Shown in pieces: positions 53,711-64,000 of a DNA stretch of 64,000 bases. Made by a program: the position numbers and the translations under genes. Below the pieces are notes generated by a model. It saw only the letters and a list, made by a program, of their open reading frames with translations, did not search any database and had not been told where the DNA came from. The stretch is from Brachypodium distachyon. Lineage: Eukaryota; Streptophyta; Magnoliopsida; Poales; Poaceae. Location of the stretch: contig NC_016133.3 of NCBI RefSeq assembly GCF_000005505.3, forward strand, positions 7,130,001 to 7,194,000, written 5' to 3'. Each line of letters starts with the position of its first letter. Within the stretch, counting starts at the first letter, position 1.

Positions 53711-56700
53711 CTCCCTCTGTCCAGGAAAGGATGTCGCGTCCTCCTCCACCTCCAGTGCAATTCAAATTTTGCAAAAAATTCCCCCAAACGTTTGGATCAT
53801 TTGAAATTTGGAATTCAAACCTGAAATTCAAAACCAAATCTTCCCATATCACTGCCCTCCGTCTTCGTCCCGCTGTCGTCGCGCCGCCGGAGGCAAGCAG
53901 AGCTCCCACCGGCCTCCCGCCAGAGCACGCAGACGCACAGATCCATCGTGCTGCCCTCCATGCCATCCGTCGCCTTCCCGCTGTCCTCGCGCCACCGGAG
54001 GCACGCGGAGCTCCCGCCGGCCTCCCGCCAGAGCTCGTGGACGCGCCGGGCGGAGGGCGGCCAGCCTGCTAGCCGCGCTCCCTCCTTCGTCTGCAGCCGC
54101 CTCCGCAGTTCCCTCCTCCGCAGCTCCCTCGCCGTCCACCGCCACTCCATCGACGACGAGGACCTGGACCTCTGAGGTCGCCGAGGACCTGGACGAGGAC
54201 GAGGTCGCCGCCTTCCTCTGATCCTCAATTTCAATCCCTGCAGAGCCTGCGTCGGGTTCAATTTCACTGAACGAATACTGAGTACAAGGAAAATCATCAT
54301 CGTTGCTAAAATTCAAGCTGCAGAGACCCGACTACAAGCAAAATTGAGACCCAGGTGCCTATCTTGGACATTCCAGAACTGAATTTGTGCCTGCACTGTG
54401 CTTACCTGAACTGAAGTTGGACAATTCACTGAACTGAAGCAAATTTGAGGCTGCAGCTGCGACTGAACCTGAACTGAACTGAAGTTGTGATTGAAGTCTC
54501 TGCAATTGTGCCTGAACCTGAACTGCAGTTGTAACAGCAGGTAAAATGAGTAACAAAGCACATGTTATTCAAGAAGAAGCTGCTCTTGGTTTGTCACTAT
54601 TGTAATCTAGGAGTAGTACAATTTGGGATATTGTTGTAAGCTGATCTTGTTTTTGTAGCTATTCAGTTAACTACAGTATTGCACATCTCCTAGATTACTC
54701 ATAGTTAAAGTATTACTCCTATTTACAGTATTACTCCTAGTTCAAGTATTGCTCCTAGTTCAAATATTACTCCTACAGTATTGCACATCTCCTACTCGAC
54801 TGTTCTGAAATATTCATGGCTATCTTGTGACTGGATGTTAACTGAATTTAACTGCAGTTCACTGTACATGTCTGTTAACTTGATTCATTAATCATGCTTC
54901 TCTTTCTAACTAGAGTTACTGTTGACATGCCTTTACTCTAACTAGAGTTAACTGAATTTAATACTCCCTAGTTAACAGTTAATGATCGTGCATTGAAAGA
55001 TTAAGAGACTAGAGTTAATTAACTGAATTTCAGCTCTGAGTTAACATTGATGTCTGAAACAATTGTTTATATATGTGTACAGCTTCAGTGTGGCATACTG
55101 CCTTGGCGTAGTACTAGCAGTGTTGCTGCCAACTCCAGCAGCATACTGGGCAGGTTCTGGGCACAGTTCAGAAACAGTTCTGAACTTTCTGTTAACTTAA
55201 CTATTAACAACAGCAAATTCAGTTCAGCAAAGGAGAAGGTAACACTTGATTAATGATGTTGTTTTTAGTGTCTTTGCTGAAAAAATGTGTTTACAGTCTT
55301 GAAGTCACATATGCATAAACAGTTGACATGCTCTAGAGTTATTTTACTTGTTGACATGCATATACTTGTACTCCTAATATTGACTCACCTTGGTACTTAT
55401 ACTGCAGATTAAGGAACCATCTCCACCTCAAGTTCCCCAATGATGAAATTCGATGCTCTATCAGTGCTCTCCAATGAGTAAGTTTCAATAAGCTCTGACC
55501 TACAAGGACAAATTCATCATGTCAAGGAATAAAATTAACATTCTCTTTGCACAGCTATATGAAGGAACAAATTGCTGGCGACAAACTATGTAAGTTGATT
55601 TCGAAAAGGAAGACGCTACCCCATAGAGCATTGGATATGTGGAAATATAACAGGATGCACCGAAAGGATATCTTCTCTGAACCTATGGTACACGGTAAGC
55701 TACTATGCTCGATTAAGTTGTTGTACGGAGTATTCTTGTTCTCAAAAGGAACCATGTCATGCCCACAATCTCGCTCTTTTGCAGGAATGTGTACGGACCT
55801 ACATAACACCTACACGGCTGAGTTCCCTCGGATTCTTCAAGAAGGTAATGCTGAGATTCCTCAAAAAGTTGCTCCTTTTGATTTGAAGGAGATTGCTCAA
55901 GAAGTTGCTCAAATTGCTCAAGAAGCCACTGCTCAAGAAGAAGCTGCTGTCCAGATTGCTCAAGAAGCTGCTGCTCAAGAAGAAGAAGCTGTCCAGATTG
56001 CTCAAGAAGAAGCTGCTGCCCAGATTGCTCAAGAAGCTGCTCAAGAAGAAGTTGCTCCTTTTGATTTGAATGAGATTGCTCCAGAAGCTGCTCAAGATAT
56101 GGATGTTCAAGAAGAAGCTGCTCAAGAAGAAGCTGATGCTCAAGAACATCCAAAAGCAGAATTGACAAATGAGCAAAGGCATGCTGTCTACTTTGCTTTG
56201 GAGGTAATCAGGACTAGAGATGGAGAAATTCAAGCACAGGACAAGTATATCACTGCAGCCTTGATGGATACAAGTGTGCGGACTGTTGAGAGAATATGGG
56301 CCAAAGCCCTGGCACAGATTGCACGAGGTGAAGAAGTTAACGTATCAAATAAGAAGAAAGGTAATGTTGGCCGAAAAAAGAAAGACCTGGATCTGCCAAG
56401 GGTACTCACAATACCACTCAACAAAAGGAAGACCATTCGCAGTCTAGCAAAATCATTGGGTGTGTGCCACTCAACCTTACACCAAAGGTTTATGCTGGGT
56501 GATTTGAAACGACACAGAAGTAATTTAAAGCCTTCGATGATAGACGCAAACAAGATTAAGAGACTACAATTTTGCGTCTCGATGCTTGACGATGATGGCT
56601 TGACAACTCCTTGCCCTTTCTTCAAGAAAATGGACAATGTTGTCCACATCGATGAAAAGTGGTTCTACATGACCCGAATAAGCAACAACTACTATCTCCT

Positions 56701-58754
56701 TCCTGGTGAACCACGACCATTGCGCACAGTGCAGAATAAGAACAGCATTGGCAAAGTTATGTTCTTGACGGCTGTGGCGAAGCCAAGATTTGGTGAAGGT
56801 GGAGAGGTCACATTTGATGGAAAGATAAGCACCTGGGCCTTTGTCGAAGAGACGACTGCAAACACAGAGATAGGGGGACACTTGAAGTGAAATCAGTGAC
56901 TGTTACACGTGATGTCATGAGAGAGTTCATTTGCAAGAAGGTCATTCCAGCTATCCAGGATCGGTGGCCAGATGAGGATGTAGGAAGAACAATCCTCATA
57001 CAACAAGATAACGCTAAACCTCATCTCCTCCCTACTGATGATGCTTTTCAACGGGTCGTGGACGAGACTGATCTGGACATTAAGTTGATACAGCAGCCTC
57101 CAAACAGTCCGTACATGAATGTCCTCGACCTGTGCTTCTTCAGGTCCCTCCAGTCACTCACCGATAGCAGAGCACCAACAATTATCAAAGAACTAATAGA
57201 GGGTGTGGAGGAAGAATACAATAACTACGATGTCCAGAAGCTTGCTCGAAGCTTCATTACACTGCAGTACTGTATGACTGAGGCTATGAAAGTGGAAGGA
57301 GGAATTGGCTACGACCTCCCGCACAAGCATAAGGAGCGCGCAGAAGGGAAGCTACCATTTATCACGGCAGATTTACTGGCAAAAACCAAAGCACTTATAG
57401 AAGGACAGGCCGAGAAAGAAAATGTGAGGTAGAGAAAGGAAGAGAATGATAGTACTTGTGTGTACTTGTGTATGATATTACCATGTGTATGAAAACATTT
57501 ACTCCCATTATGAAATGTGATGTGTTGGTATTAATATGAGAGTTCTGTTCATATTAATGATGAGAGAGGACATGGTTTAATGTTTTTGGCACAAGCTGTA
57601 TTCTCTATATAATTAAAGTCTTTTTAATTTATTTGCTAGCTAACAATCTACAAGAGCTACAGCTAGCTACATGAACCTTCAGGAGTATATGAACTGTACT
57701 AGTCTTGAGCCCATGCCAAAAAGCTATTACTCATAGCAATAGTGTGCTTTAACATTTACTCCAAACTGAAATTTACATTCAGCTCAAGAAATACTCCAGC
57801 ATTAAGTTTACCATCTCATTTTGCTCTTTCAGAGGAATATGTACAAAGACAAAGAACAATTTATGAGTACAGTAGATGTTTACCTTAACAGTATACTCAA
57901 TCACAGACAAGACATGAACTTTGTCCTTCTTCTTTCTTTGAGAACATACTGCAGAAGGATAAAGGAGAATAAACAACAAAGAAACTGCAATAAAACAACA
58001 AGAATAGCTCCAATTTGTCTTCTAAGTATGTGAAAACACTAGCCTAAGTGAGGAATTTAGTCAGAAAATTGTGAAAAGTGATATTGTGTGATATTACTCA
58101 GAAAATTTAGTCCTAAAATTTAGCCAGGAGTATGTAAATTGTGGCAAAGCATCCACAAGAATTGAAGCAGAAAGAAACATGTTAAATTTACCAGATAAAA
58201 GGTCTTCTTTTGTGATACGGAGTACTCCATCTAACTTGCAGGAGATGGGGATCGATGGGGAAGCTTGCGGAGCTGGGGAACGACGAGGAAGAGGGCCCGC
58301 CGGTCCCCGAACGAGAGATCTCATCGGGACATCAACCACCCACTTCCGCGCCGCCGCCTACTTCCACGCTGCCGCCCGCCATGGAGGACAAAGGTGGAAG
58401 CTTCGTCCACCTCGTCGTACCGCAGCACCACATCACCAGCTCATCGACTCCGCCGGATTACGCCGAGCCACCCGAATCGCCGGCGCCGGATTTCAGATTT
58501 AGCAGCGGCGCGGGAGGAGGCGCGGGGGAGCAGCGTGGGGGGAGCCGTCCGAATCGAGGGAGGAGGCGCGGGGGAGCATCGCGGTGCAGGCGCGAGTGAG
58601 GCTTGGTGGCCGGCTCGGCGCGGTACGGGCGACGGGCGAGGCGCGGAGACGATGCGGAGCGTGAGACGACGGGAGGATCGCGATGCTTGTCGGAGAAAAC
58701 GCGAGGGGGGTTTCGCAAATAAACGCACGCGACATCCTTTACGGACAGAGGGAG
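53711..58754 (+). mobile_element. Mariner-like element (Tc1/mariner, plant MLE), 5044 bp
   Basis: Terminal inverted repeats are CTCCCTCTGTCC then AAAGGATGTCGCGT at the left, and the inverted ACGCGACATCCTTT then GGACAGAGGGAG at the right. TA lies at 53709-53710 and 58755-58756. It contains a DD39D transposase (55547-57432). GC-rich zones at 53850-54230 and 58250-58650 lie inside the two ends. 54240-55480 is AT-rich with repeated CTAGAGTTAACTGAATT-like phrases and no ORF. A copy of the empty target site exists at about 60036. Confidence 0.93.
55547..57432 (+). pseudogene. Mariner transposase (DD39D), one frameshift
   Basis: The first frame (55547-56890) has an N-terminal region, then a Gln/Glu/Ala-rich repeat tract (about 55880-56160), then an HTH-like segment (SVRTVERIWAKALAQI, KKGNVGRKKKDL, TIRSLAKSLGVCHSTLHQRF). 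Its catalytic part holds the first Asp in HIDEKWFYMT. The second frame (56887-57432) continues with VKSVTVTRDVMREFICKKVI, the second Asp in IQQDNAKPH and the third in SPYMNVLDLCFF. Exactly 39 residues lie between the second and third Asp, the plant MLE signature. The frames change around 56866-56886, so no full-length protein is made unless the region is spliced. All three catalytic Asp survive. The start at 55547 may be preceded by exons. Confidence 0.88.
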
Positions 58755-59112
58755 TACTGATTTCCGTAAACATGTATACACATTTATTTAGTAAAAAACT
58801 CATATTTTTTACATGCATGCATGTTACTTCCATGAAGCTATTCCCAATGTAATATTTTTCAATTTTAAATACTCTTTGTGTTAACTAGAAATTTCCACAA
58901 CAACGTGCGGGGCATCATCTAATTTGGTCAATTCTTGGAACCTAGATTTCCACGACTAGGTGCTCCCGTATCTCATGTTGCCTGCGGCCTTTTCCAAGTT
59001 TTCAGAAATTGGGAAAATTTCGTACATACAGTTTATGTTGTGTATTGTGTTTCATCCAAAGAATTGACCATTAAGCATATGTGACATATGCAAAAGAAAA
59101 GAAGAGATAGGT
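58755..59112. repeat. Segment A, copy 1 (right flank of the mariner element)
   Basis: Begins TACTGATTTCCGTAAACATG and ends AAAGAAAAGAAGAGATAGGT. It aligns with 60037-60430. It includes CCACAACAACGTGCGGGGCA followed by TCATCTAATTT, a degenerate Helitron-type end. Confidence 0.8.
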
Positions 59113-59292
59113 GAGCGTAACTCAGGTGGTTGGTTCCTTGTGGTGTAGGCCCACCCAGGTTCAAGTCTCCAGCTTAACATGGGTGCTCGCATTCCCTGGA
59201 TTTATTCTAGGAGCTAACGGTGCTCATAGGGATAGAGTGTGTGTGCGTGCTTGTGAGCGTCTGCGTCTGTGTTGTGTTTCCTCGAAAAAAAG
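59113..59292 (+). mobile_element. tRNA-derived SINE fragment
   Basis: GTGAGCGTAACTCAGGTGGTT suggests an RNA polymerase III A box, and GGTTCAAGTCTCC is a good B box about 40 bp on. ACATGGGTGCTCGCATTCCC, CTGGATTTATTCTAGGA and a TG-rich tail ending TCGAAAAAAAG follow, the layout I know from grass SINEs. The 3' A-rich end is short and target duplications were not resolved. Confidence 0.6.
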
Positions 59293-59301
59293 TTTCATGT
59301 A

Positions 59302-59380
59302 CTCTCTCTGATCCTAAATTGTCGTGGTTTTAGTTCAAATTTTGTACTAAAATCATGACAAGATTTTAGGATCGGGAAAA
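59302..59380. mobile_element. Short Stowaway-like MITE (79 bp)
   Basis: CTCTCTCTGATCCTAAATTG and the inverted AGATTTTAGGATCGGGAAAA form the termini, with TA on both sides and a TAGTTCAAATTTTGTACTAAAA interior half-palindrome. Confidence 0.6.
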
Positions 59381-59524
59381 TACATGCATCTACAACAGGC
59401 TGAATAATTTTCTGAGATACCAAATATTTTCTAGAAATTGTTCAATGTTTAACTATTTGTAAATGGGATAGCAAGTTATTTAAATACTCATGCAGACGCA
59501 CAACTACGGTCACATAATATACTA

Positions 59525-60528
59525 CTCCCTCCGTCCCATATTAAGTGACGAAATATTACATGTATCTAGACGTTTTTTGGGTATAGATACATTCATATTT
59601 AGACAAATTTTAGTCACTTAAATACTCATGCGGACGGGGATGCCAAAATGGAGCTCCTTCTCTGTGCTCTCTCTCTCCCCCTCGCCTTGCTTCTGCTCTC
59701 GCCGTCTCTCTTCTCTTCCCTTGTTTTCTCTCTCCTAGCACTCGTTGAGGAACCGGGTTGGAGGGAGTCACACTGCTTGCCTTTTTCCGCTTGTATTTTA
59801 TTCCCTTCTTCCTCCACCCACTACGGGAAGAAGCGTTCGTTTTTTCCGGACAAGGAGAGGGCGGCTTTGAAAATAGCCGGCGGGTCGAGCTGTTGGCCTG
59901 CTGCCAACCTTTGCACCCGAGTCCCTGCAAGAGTTTGCTTGTGATTAGAAGGATATTTCGGGGGTTTCTGCGAATAGCCAAATACTGTTGGGGACATGGG
60001 TATCTTCCATATCTAAGTAGAACCAACCCACTACTAGATTTCTCTAAACATGCAAGCATACCACATCATCATATAATTAATTTGTTCACACCTATTTAGT
60101 GGAAAACTCATATTTTGACATGCATGCATGTTACTTCCATCAAGCTATTCCCACTAAGTGAAAAATGTAATATTTTTCAATTTTAAATACTCTTTGTGTT
60201 AACTAGAAATTTCCGCAACAACGTGCGGGGCATCATCTAATTTGGTCAATTCTTGGAACCTGGATTTCCATGACTAGGTGCTCCCGTATCTCATGTTGCC
60301 TGCGGCCTTTTCCAAGTTTTCATAAATTGGGAAAATTTCGTACATACAGTTTATATTGTATATTGTGTTTCATCCAAAGAATTGACCATTAAGCATATGT
60401 GACCTATGCCAAAGAAAAGAAGAGATAGGTAACTCATATTTGTCTAAATATATGAACGTATATATATATACACTAAAATACGTCTAGATATATGTAATAT
60501 GTCGGCACTTAATATGGAACGGAGGGAG
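59525..60528. mobile_element. Composite Stowaway-bounded segment carrying kinase-leader DNA
   Basis: Left: CTCCCTCCGTCCCATATTAA with the standard Stowaway interior to about 59618. Right: from about 60436 to CACTTAATATGGAACGGAGG and GAG at 60528, the complementary half. TA flanks both ends (59523-59524 and 60529-60530). Between them lies the 59630-60430 copy of segments B and A. It behaves like one 1004-bp Stowaway whose middle was replaced, or like two half-elements bracketing a duplication. Confidence 0.6.
59630..60430. repeat. Segments B and A, copy 2: mariner empty site
   Basis: Segment B (59630-60036) is followed directly by CCCACTACTAGATTTCTCTA and then segment A (to 60430) with no transposon. 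In copy 1 the same junction is split after CCCACTACTA by the mariner element. Copy 2 has about 40 extra bases near 60050-60090 and small differences throughout. It carries no kinase coding sequence. Confidence 0.85.
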
Positions 60529-60530
60529 TA

Positions 60531-61093
60531 TGAAAATTTTGAACTAATGTCCTTTCGGGGACATCCGATAAAAATTTGGACTAACGGAAATTTTGTCATA
60601 GTTTTGTGTTTCGTCATAATTACTTATAGATTTTATAAGTTTAAATGCCAAATTTATTTCCTGGATATTGTTTTGGGCCGAATGGGCTGTGAGGCAGGGC
60701 ACTGTGGGGCGTATGGCATTGTGCTCCTTGCTGAAGCGGCTGGGCTATTGGGTATGTGCTTCGCGGGCTGGCTGGCGGAGTGGAGAAAAGGAGGAGAAGG
60801 AAAAAAAACTAAAAGGACCTCTCTCTTTTTGACCAAGAACTAAAAGGACCTTGCTTCACGGTCACGGCGGGCCAGCTGGGGCTGGGCCGTGCGCGCTGGA
60901 GGCCCAGCCAGGGCATGCAGGGATGCGGGAACTTGGTGAGAAGCTGGGCCGGCAGGACTTCCCTCAAAAAAAGCGCTGGGCCGGCAGGATTGGGAGGCAG
61001 GCCGCGCTGGGAAGGAAACTGGGTTCTGTGCGCGACAGAAGAGAGCGCCGGCACGCCGCAAGATGTTCGACGGGTTTCAATTTTGAGTTCTAA
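60531..61093. other. Gene-free stretch
   Basis: 60660-61080 is GC-rich and open in several frames (Ala/Gly/Arg-rich) without a recognised domain. No other feature was seen. Confidence 0.35.
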
Positions 61094-61963
61094 CAGTGCA
61101 TTTGGATGTAGATATTTAGGGGTGGAATTCGAAATTGGTATTCCCTAGCTCCAATTCAACCGTTTGGATGGTATTTCCTCCGTTCCATAAAGGTTGGCAC
61201 GGATTTGAAATTCGTGCCAATCTTTATGAAACAGAGGAAGTATTAGAATTGAAGGCTGGAATTACTCCTCGATTCCAGGGTGACTTTCCCCCTACAGACA
61301 GCGCCTTCTCCCAATTCCGAGCCTTCCCCCCTCGGTTTTCCTTGAAATTCACCCCCGCGCTCCCCCCGCATTCTCACTTACCGATTCGTCTGACCAGAAA
61401 AACAAAACGAAAGACCTGCATCGACGCCGACGAGGCGGGCAGGCTAAGACCTCCATGGCTCCATCTACACCACCTCTCCCCGGTGCTCATCCCCATTACC
61501 CTCTCCCCACGGTGTGCCTCTCCATCTTCTGCTGCAACCGGCGACCGCCATCTTCTCCTCCAGATCCGACACGAGCCGCCGGCCACCACCCATCTCCTCT
61601 CCAGCCGCCGCCATCTCCATCTCCTCCCTCTCTTCCGGCTACCACCATCATCTCCATCTCCTCTGTCACCTCCGGCCCCCGCCCATCTCCTCTCCAGCTG
61701 CCGTAATCATGGAGATAGATGCACATGTTGTGAAATGTCAGTACGATAGATGTGTAGGAAGGTTATAAACTTTAAACATGCAAATTCCGAATTTTGTCCA
61801 TCCAAACAAGAATTGGAATTGGTGCCTCGTTGAGATTCCATGAGCCAATTAAACGCACAACCAAACAGGAATTTGTATTCAAACCCAATTCAGTTTCCTG
61901 ATGGAATTTGTATTCAACCCAATTCAATTCCAAGCCTCCCAATATCTACATCCAAACGAAGCC
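61094..61963. mobile_element. Tourist/PIF-Harbinger-like element (870 bp)
   Basis: TAA at 61091-61093 and 61964-61966 flank ends CAGTGCATTTGGATGTAGAT and ATCTACATCCAAACGAAGCC, inverted repeats that continue into AATTGG/CCAATT words. The 3-bp TAA duplication and GTTTGGATG-style TIR suit Tourist elements. The interior 61280-61700 is C-rich (Pro/Ser frames), perhaps captured sequence. A 67-bp Stowaway is nested at 61174-61240. Confidence 0.65.
61174..61240. mobile_element. 67-bp mini Stowaway nested in the Tourist-like element
   Basis: TTTCCTCCGTTCCATAAAGG and the inverted AATCTTTATGAAACAGAGGA enclose a nearly perfect hairpin (GGCACGGATTTGAAATTCGT). TA lies on both sides. Confidence 0.7.
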
Positions 61964-62272
61964 TAAAACAAAACATGCTCAACTCAAATGTTTCATTTCT
62001 GATTTCTTGGGCCCAATGTCGATGTGGTAGATGTGTGTTGTTATCTTGGAAGCATACACATGCATGATATTTTCTCCCTATCCAGTATACCAACTCGCTT
62101 CCCCATTTGCCGGTCTCTAAATCACATGTTTTCGATGATTTTCATGTCATCACCCTCTTGCCAATAAGATTGGAACGAAACATGACAATAATGCACAGAC
62201 CGCTAAGAATCTACAACCACAAGATGATAGACTTGATGCCTCATCCTCCATCGAGAAGTGTGGAAGGATAAG

Positions 62273-62512
62273 GGTCTCTTTGATTCGCGTGATAGGAAAA
62301 ACACATGAATAGGAAAACCGTAGGATTGCAATGTCATGCCTGTTTGAATCATACATGACTGTGGTTAGACCAATGTTTATTTGATAAGACACACGAAAAA
62401 CAAATGAGTTTGAAAAAGAGGTTGGAGTGCATGGAAAATTTCCTGTGGAATGTAATGCAATGGAATCCCTAGGAAAATTTCCCATGGGCTTCAATCCTAC
62501 AAATCAAACAAC
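62273..62512. mobile_element. Tourist-like MITE, member 1
   Basis: The left end GGGTCTCTTTGATTCGCGTG and the right end with AATCCTACAAATCAAACAAC are imperfect inverted repeats. Boundaries are approximate and the duplication is uncertain (TAA on the left, TTA-like on the right). Confidence 0.5.
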
Positions 62513-62516
62513 TCAA

Positions 62517-62665
62517 AGCTTATTCGGTTCGTAGGATTTTGAAATCATACTGATAGGAAAAATAGAGGATTGAGAAGCCATGCACACTTCAATCCTTAGG
62601 TCAAAATTCCTAAGGATTCAAATCCTTCAAAATTCCTATAAAAATCCTTTAAATCAAAGGAGCCC
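62517..62665. mobile_element. Tourist-like MITE, member 2
   Basis: The left end GCTTATTCGGTTCGTAGGAT and the right end ATCCTTTAAATCAAAGGAGC are imperfect inverted repeats in an interior with TTCAATCCTTAGG and CCTAAGGATTCAAATCC. It directly abuts member 1. Confidence 0.55.
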
Positions 62666-62729
62666 TAGCGGGGAAGCTGTTCATGGGTAACGGTAGGAAG
62701 AAAATACCTTGCATATCAACATTTCTGAA

Positions 62730-63012
62730 GGGCTATTCGGTTCAAAGAAATGTAAAATATAAAAAAAGGAGATACATAGAATTGTGGTAGGGTGGCACAT
62801 GCCATCATAAGTAATGGTCTTTGCTTCATTTCTATTAAAAAAAAGAGGTTGGACCTAATGTTCATTTTCCTCCAAAAACATAAGAAACCAATAGTATTCC
62901 TAAGGAATCATTTGCCCCTTTCCTAAAAAATGAATGCATCTACAGTGAAATTTCCTATGAAATTCTCAATCCTTTAGACTTTCTATGAAAATCCTACGAA
63001 ACGAAGGAGCCC
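62730..63012. mobile_element. Tourist-like MITE, member 3
   Basis: The left end GGGCTATTCGGTTCAAAGAA and the right end ATCCTACGAAACGAAGGAGC followed by CC are imperfect inverted repeats. The same family wording as member 2 indicates related elements. Confidence 0.55.
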
Positions 63013-64000
63013 TGAGTCAGCGCACTAGGCACCAGCGACGTCAGCCCTATTGAGTGGGACCAATCTATTAGGACCAAACAAAATTATTAAAAGGGTAAAC
63101 CGTAAATTTCGTTGTCGCTGTTGCAAGTTACAAATAAAATGTGATACAGTACAACATTTTAAATAAAATAAGCATTGTCATAAATTTACAGACACGGGAT
63201 AAAATAAAGTTCACTCAGTTTTTTTTTACTGACAACAGGTATCTTATCCATTGAACGTCGTTCTCATGTCCTCCGTCGTTGCGCAACCCTACCTCGCTGC
63301 ATCATGAGGTCGAAAGGAGAGTTCATCGCCAGCCTCGCCATCCACCGCCTCTAGGCTCTAGCTGCACCATCCACCCCGTATCCAAAGGGAAATCACGGCG
63401 CACTTCTGACCCCCATGGCCAACGAAGAACAGCACGATCAGAGAAAAGGAGCGGACACCCACATCCTAGGCCACTCATCGACGAAGATGACAAAAAACGC
63501 ACGAGGAACATCCGGGATTGTCTTTTTTACCGTTAGAGATAAGTGGGCCATGTGTGACTGAACCTTTTTCTCCCTGCTCTTTCAGTACACATTTAAATAT
63601 AACCATGTCTGATTCAGTGCAGTAAATCGCACCTTTCTTAAAAAAAATAGGGAGTCGTTGAACCACATGCGTGTATGCGCCCCTGTTGAGTTACTTGTGT
63701 AGACTGCAGCCTGACAATGCAAATATTCCATTGAAATCGAGGGACAGGCGTCTCCTTTTTTTATATGAGAAAGTGGCAATGATTCTCCGCAACAACCTCA
63801 CTAGGCTATAATCTGACTCATACATCGATCGTCCCGATTTTTGTAGCCACTTATGATAGCGGCTATTTTTTTTTTCTTTTGAGATCGAGGGATAGCGGCT
63901 AATTTTTGGAAGGAAGAGAAATAAGTAAATGAATTTATTTTTTCCAATTAAAATGGTCAAAAAAAATTTAAAATACGACATAAAAATAATCAGTATTTGT
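63013..64000. other. Gene-free stretch at window end
   Basis: AT-rich with poly-T/A tracts. 63280-63530 is open in two frames without a recognised domain. Nothing else is supported, and features may continue beyond the window. Confidence 0.35.

Noticed and set aside
53084..53824. Plus-strand frame of 246 residues
   Set aside because: It is antisense to exon 1 and the leader of the SHAGGY-like gene and crosses the mariner boundary, so it cannot be a conserved gene.
58265..58852. Plus-strand frame of 195 residues at the mariner right end
   Set aside because: It runs through the TIR and out of the element; Arg/Pro-rich composition artefact.
59113..59292. A functional tRNA gene
   Set aside because: A and B box words are present but no cloverleaf can be drawn, and the TG-rich tail fits a SINE.
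59648..59944. Hydrophobic 98-residue frame as a secreted peptide
   Set aside because: It is the CT-rich leader copy read in the wrong strand; the same frame exists antisense to the kinase leader at 53.3 kb.

Overview
The window is plant nuclear DNA, almost certainly from a grass. Evidence: intron-rich genes with GT-AG boundaries, encoded proteins of plant families (SHAGGY-like kinase, LRR-RLK subfamily II, plant ARPC3), and many Stowaway MITEs with the CTCCCTCCGT terminus flanked by TA. MITE types and gene spacing fit a compact Pooideae-like genome; this is inference, no species is asserted. I saw no tRNA, rRNA or CRISPR array.

Five protein genes could be read exon by exon, each giving a continuous product of the family's usual length: ribosomal protein L11/uL5 (minus, 12995-14787), ARP2/3 complex subunit ARPC3 (minus, 21723-23339), mitochondrial aspartate aminotransferase (plus, 30736-35511), an LRR receptor kinase of subfamily II resembling At5g45780 (minus, 39813-45455) and a GSK3/SHAGGY-like kinase (minus, 49286-53294). 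The last has an in-frame TGA just after the kinase domain and substitutions in the primed-substrate pocket. A broken ARM-repeat (plant U-box type) gene lies at 10866-11700. The genes form no pathway or operon; they are ordinary neighbours.

The rest is mobile and repetitive DNA. Positions 640-8150 hold degenerate 20-24 bp tandem arrays in both orientations around a GC-rich core, interrupted by a 3.07-kb hAT element (1397-4468, 8-bp duplication) and a 452-bp hAT MITE (7378-7829, 8-bp duplication). A second hAT element sharing termini with the first lies at 19201-21176. Stowaway MITEs are scattered throughout. A LINE fragment lies at 46190-46660, an LTR-like fragment at about 35960-36860, and Tourist-like elements at 61.1-63.0 kb.

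The most interesting region is 49.3-60.5 kb. A 5044-bp mariner-like element (53711-58754, TA duplication, DD39D transposase broken by one frameshift) sits about 415 bp upstream of the SHAGGY-like start codon. A second copy of both flanks, without the element, lies at 59630-60430. It is an empty-site paralogue, bounded by two Stowaway half-elements. The decaying kinase coding region, the interrupted upstream region and the MITE-bounded copy together suggest a duplicated and rearranged locus.
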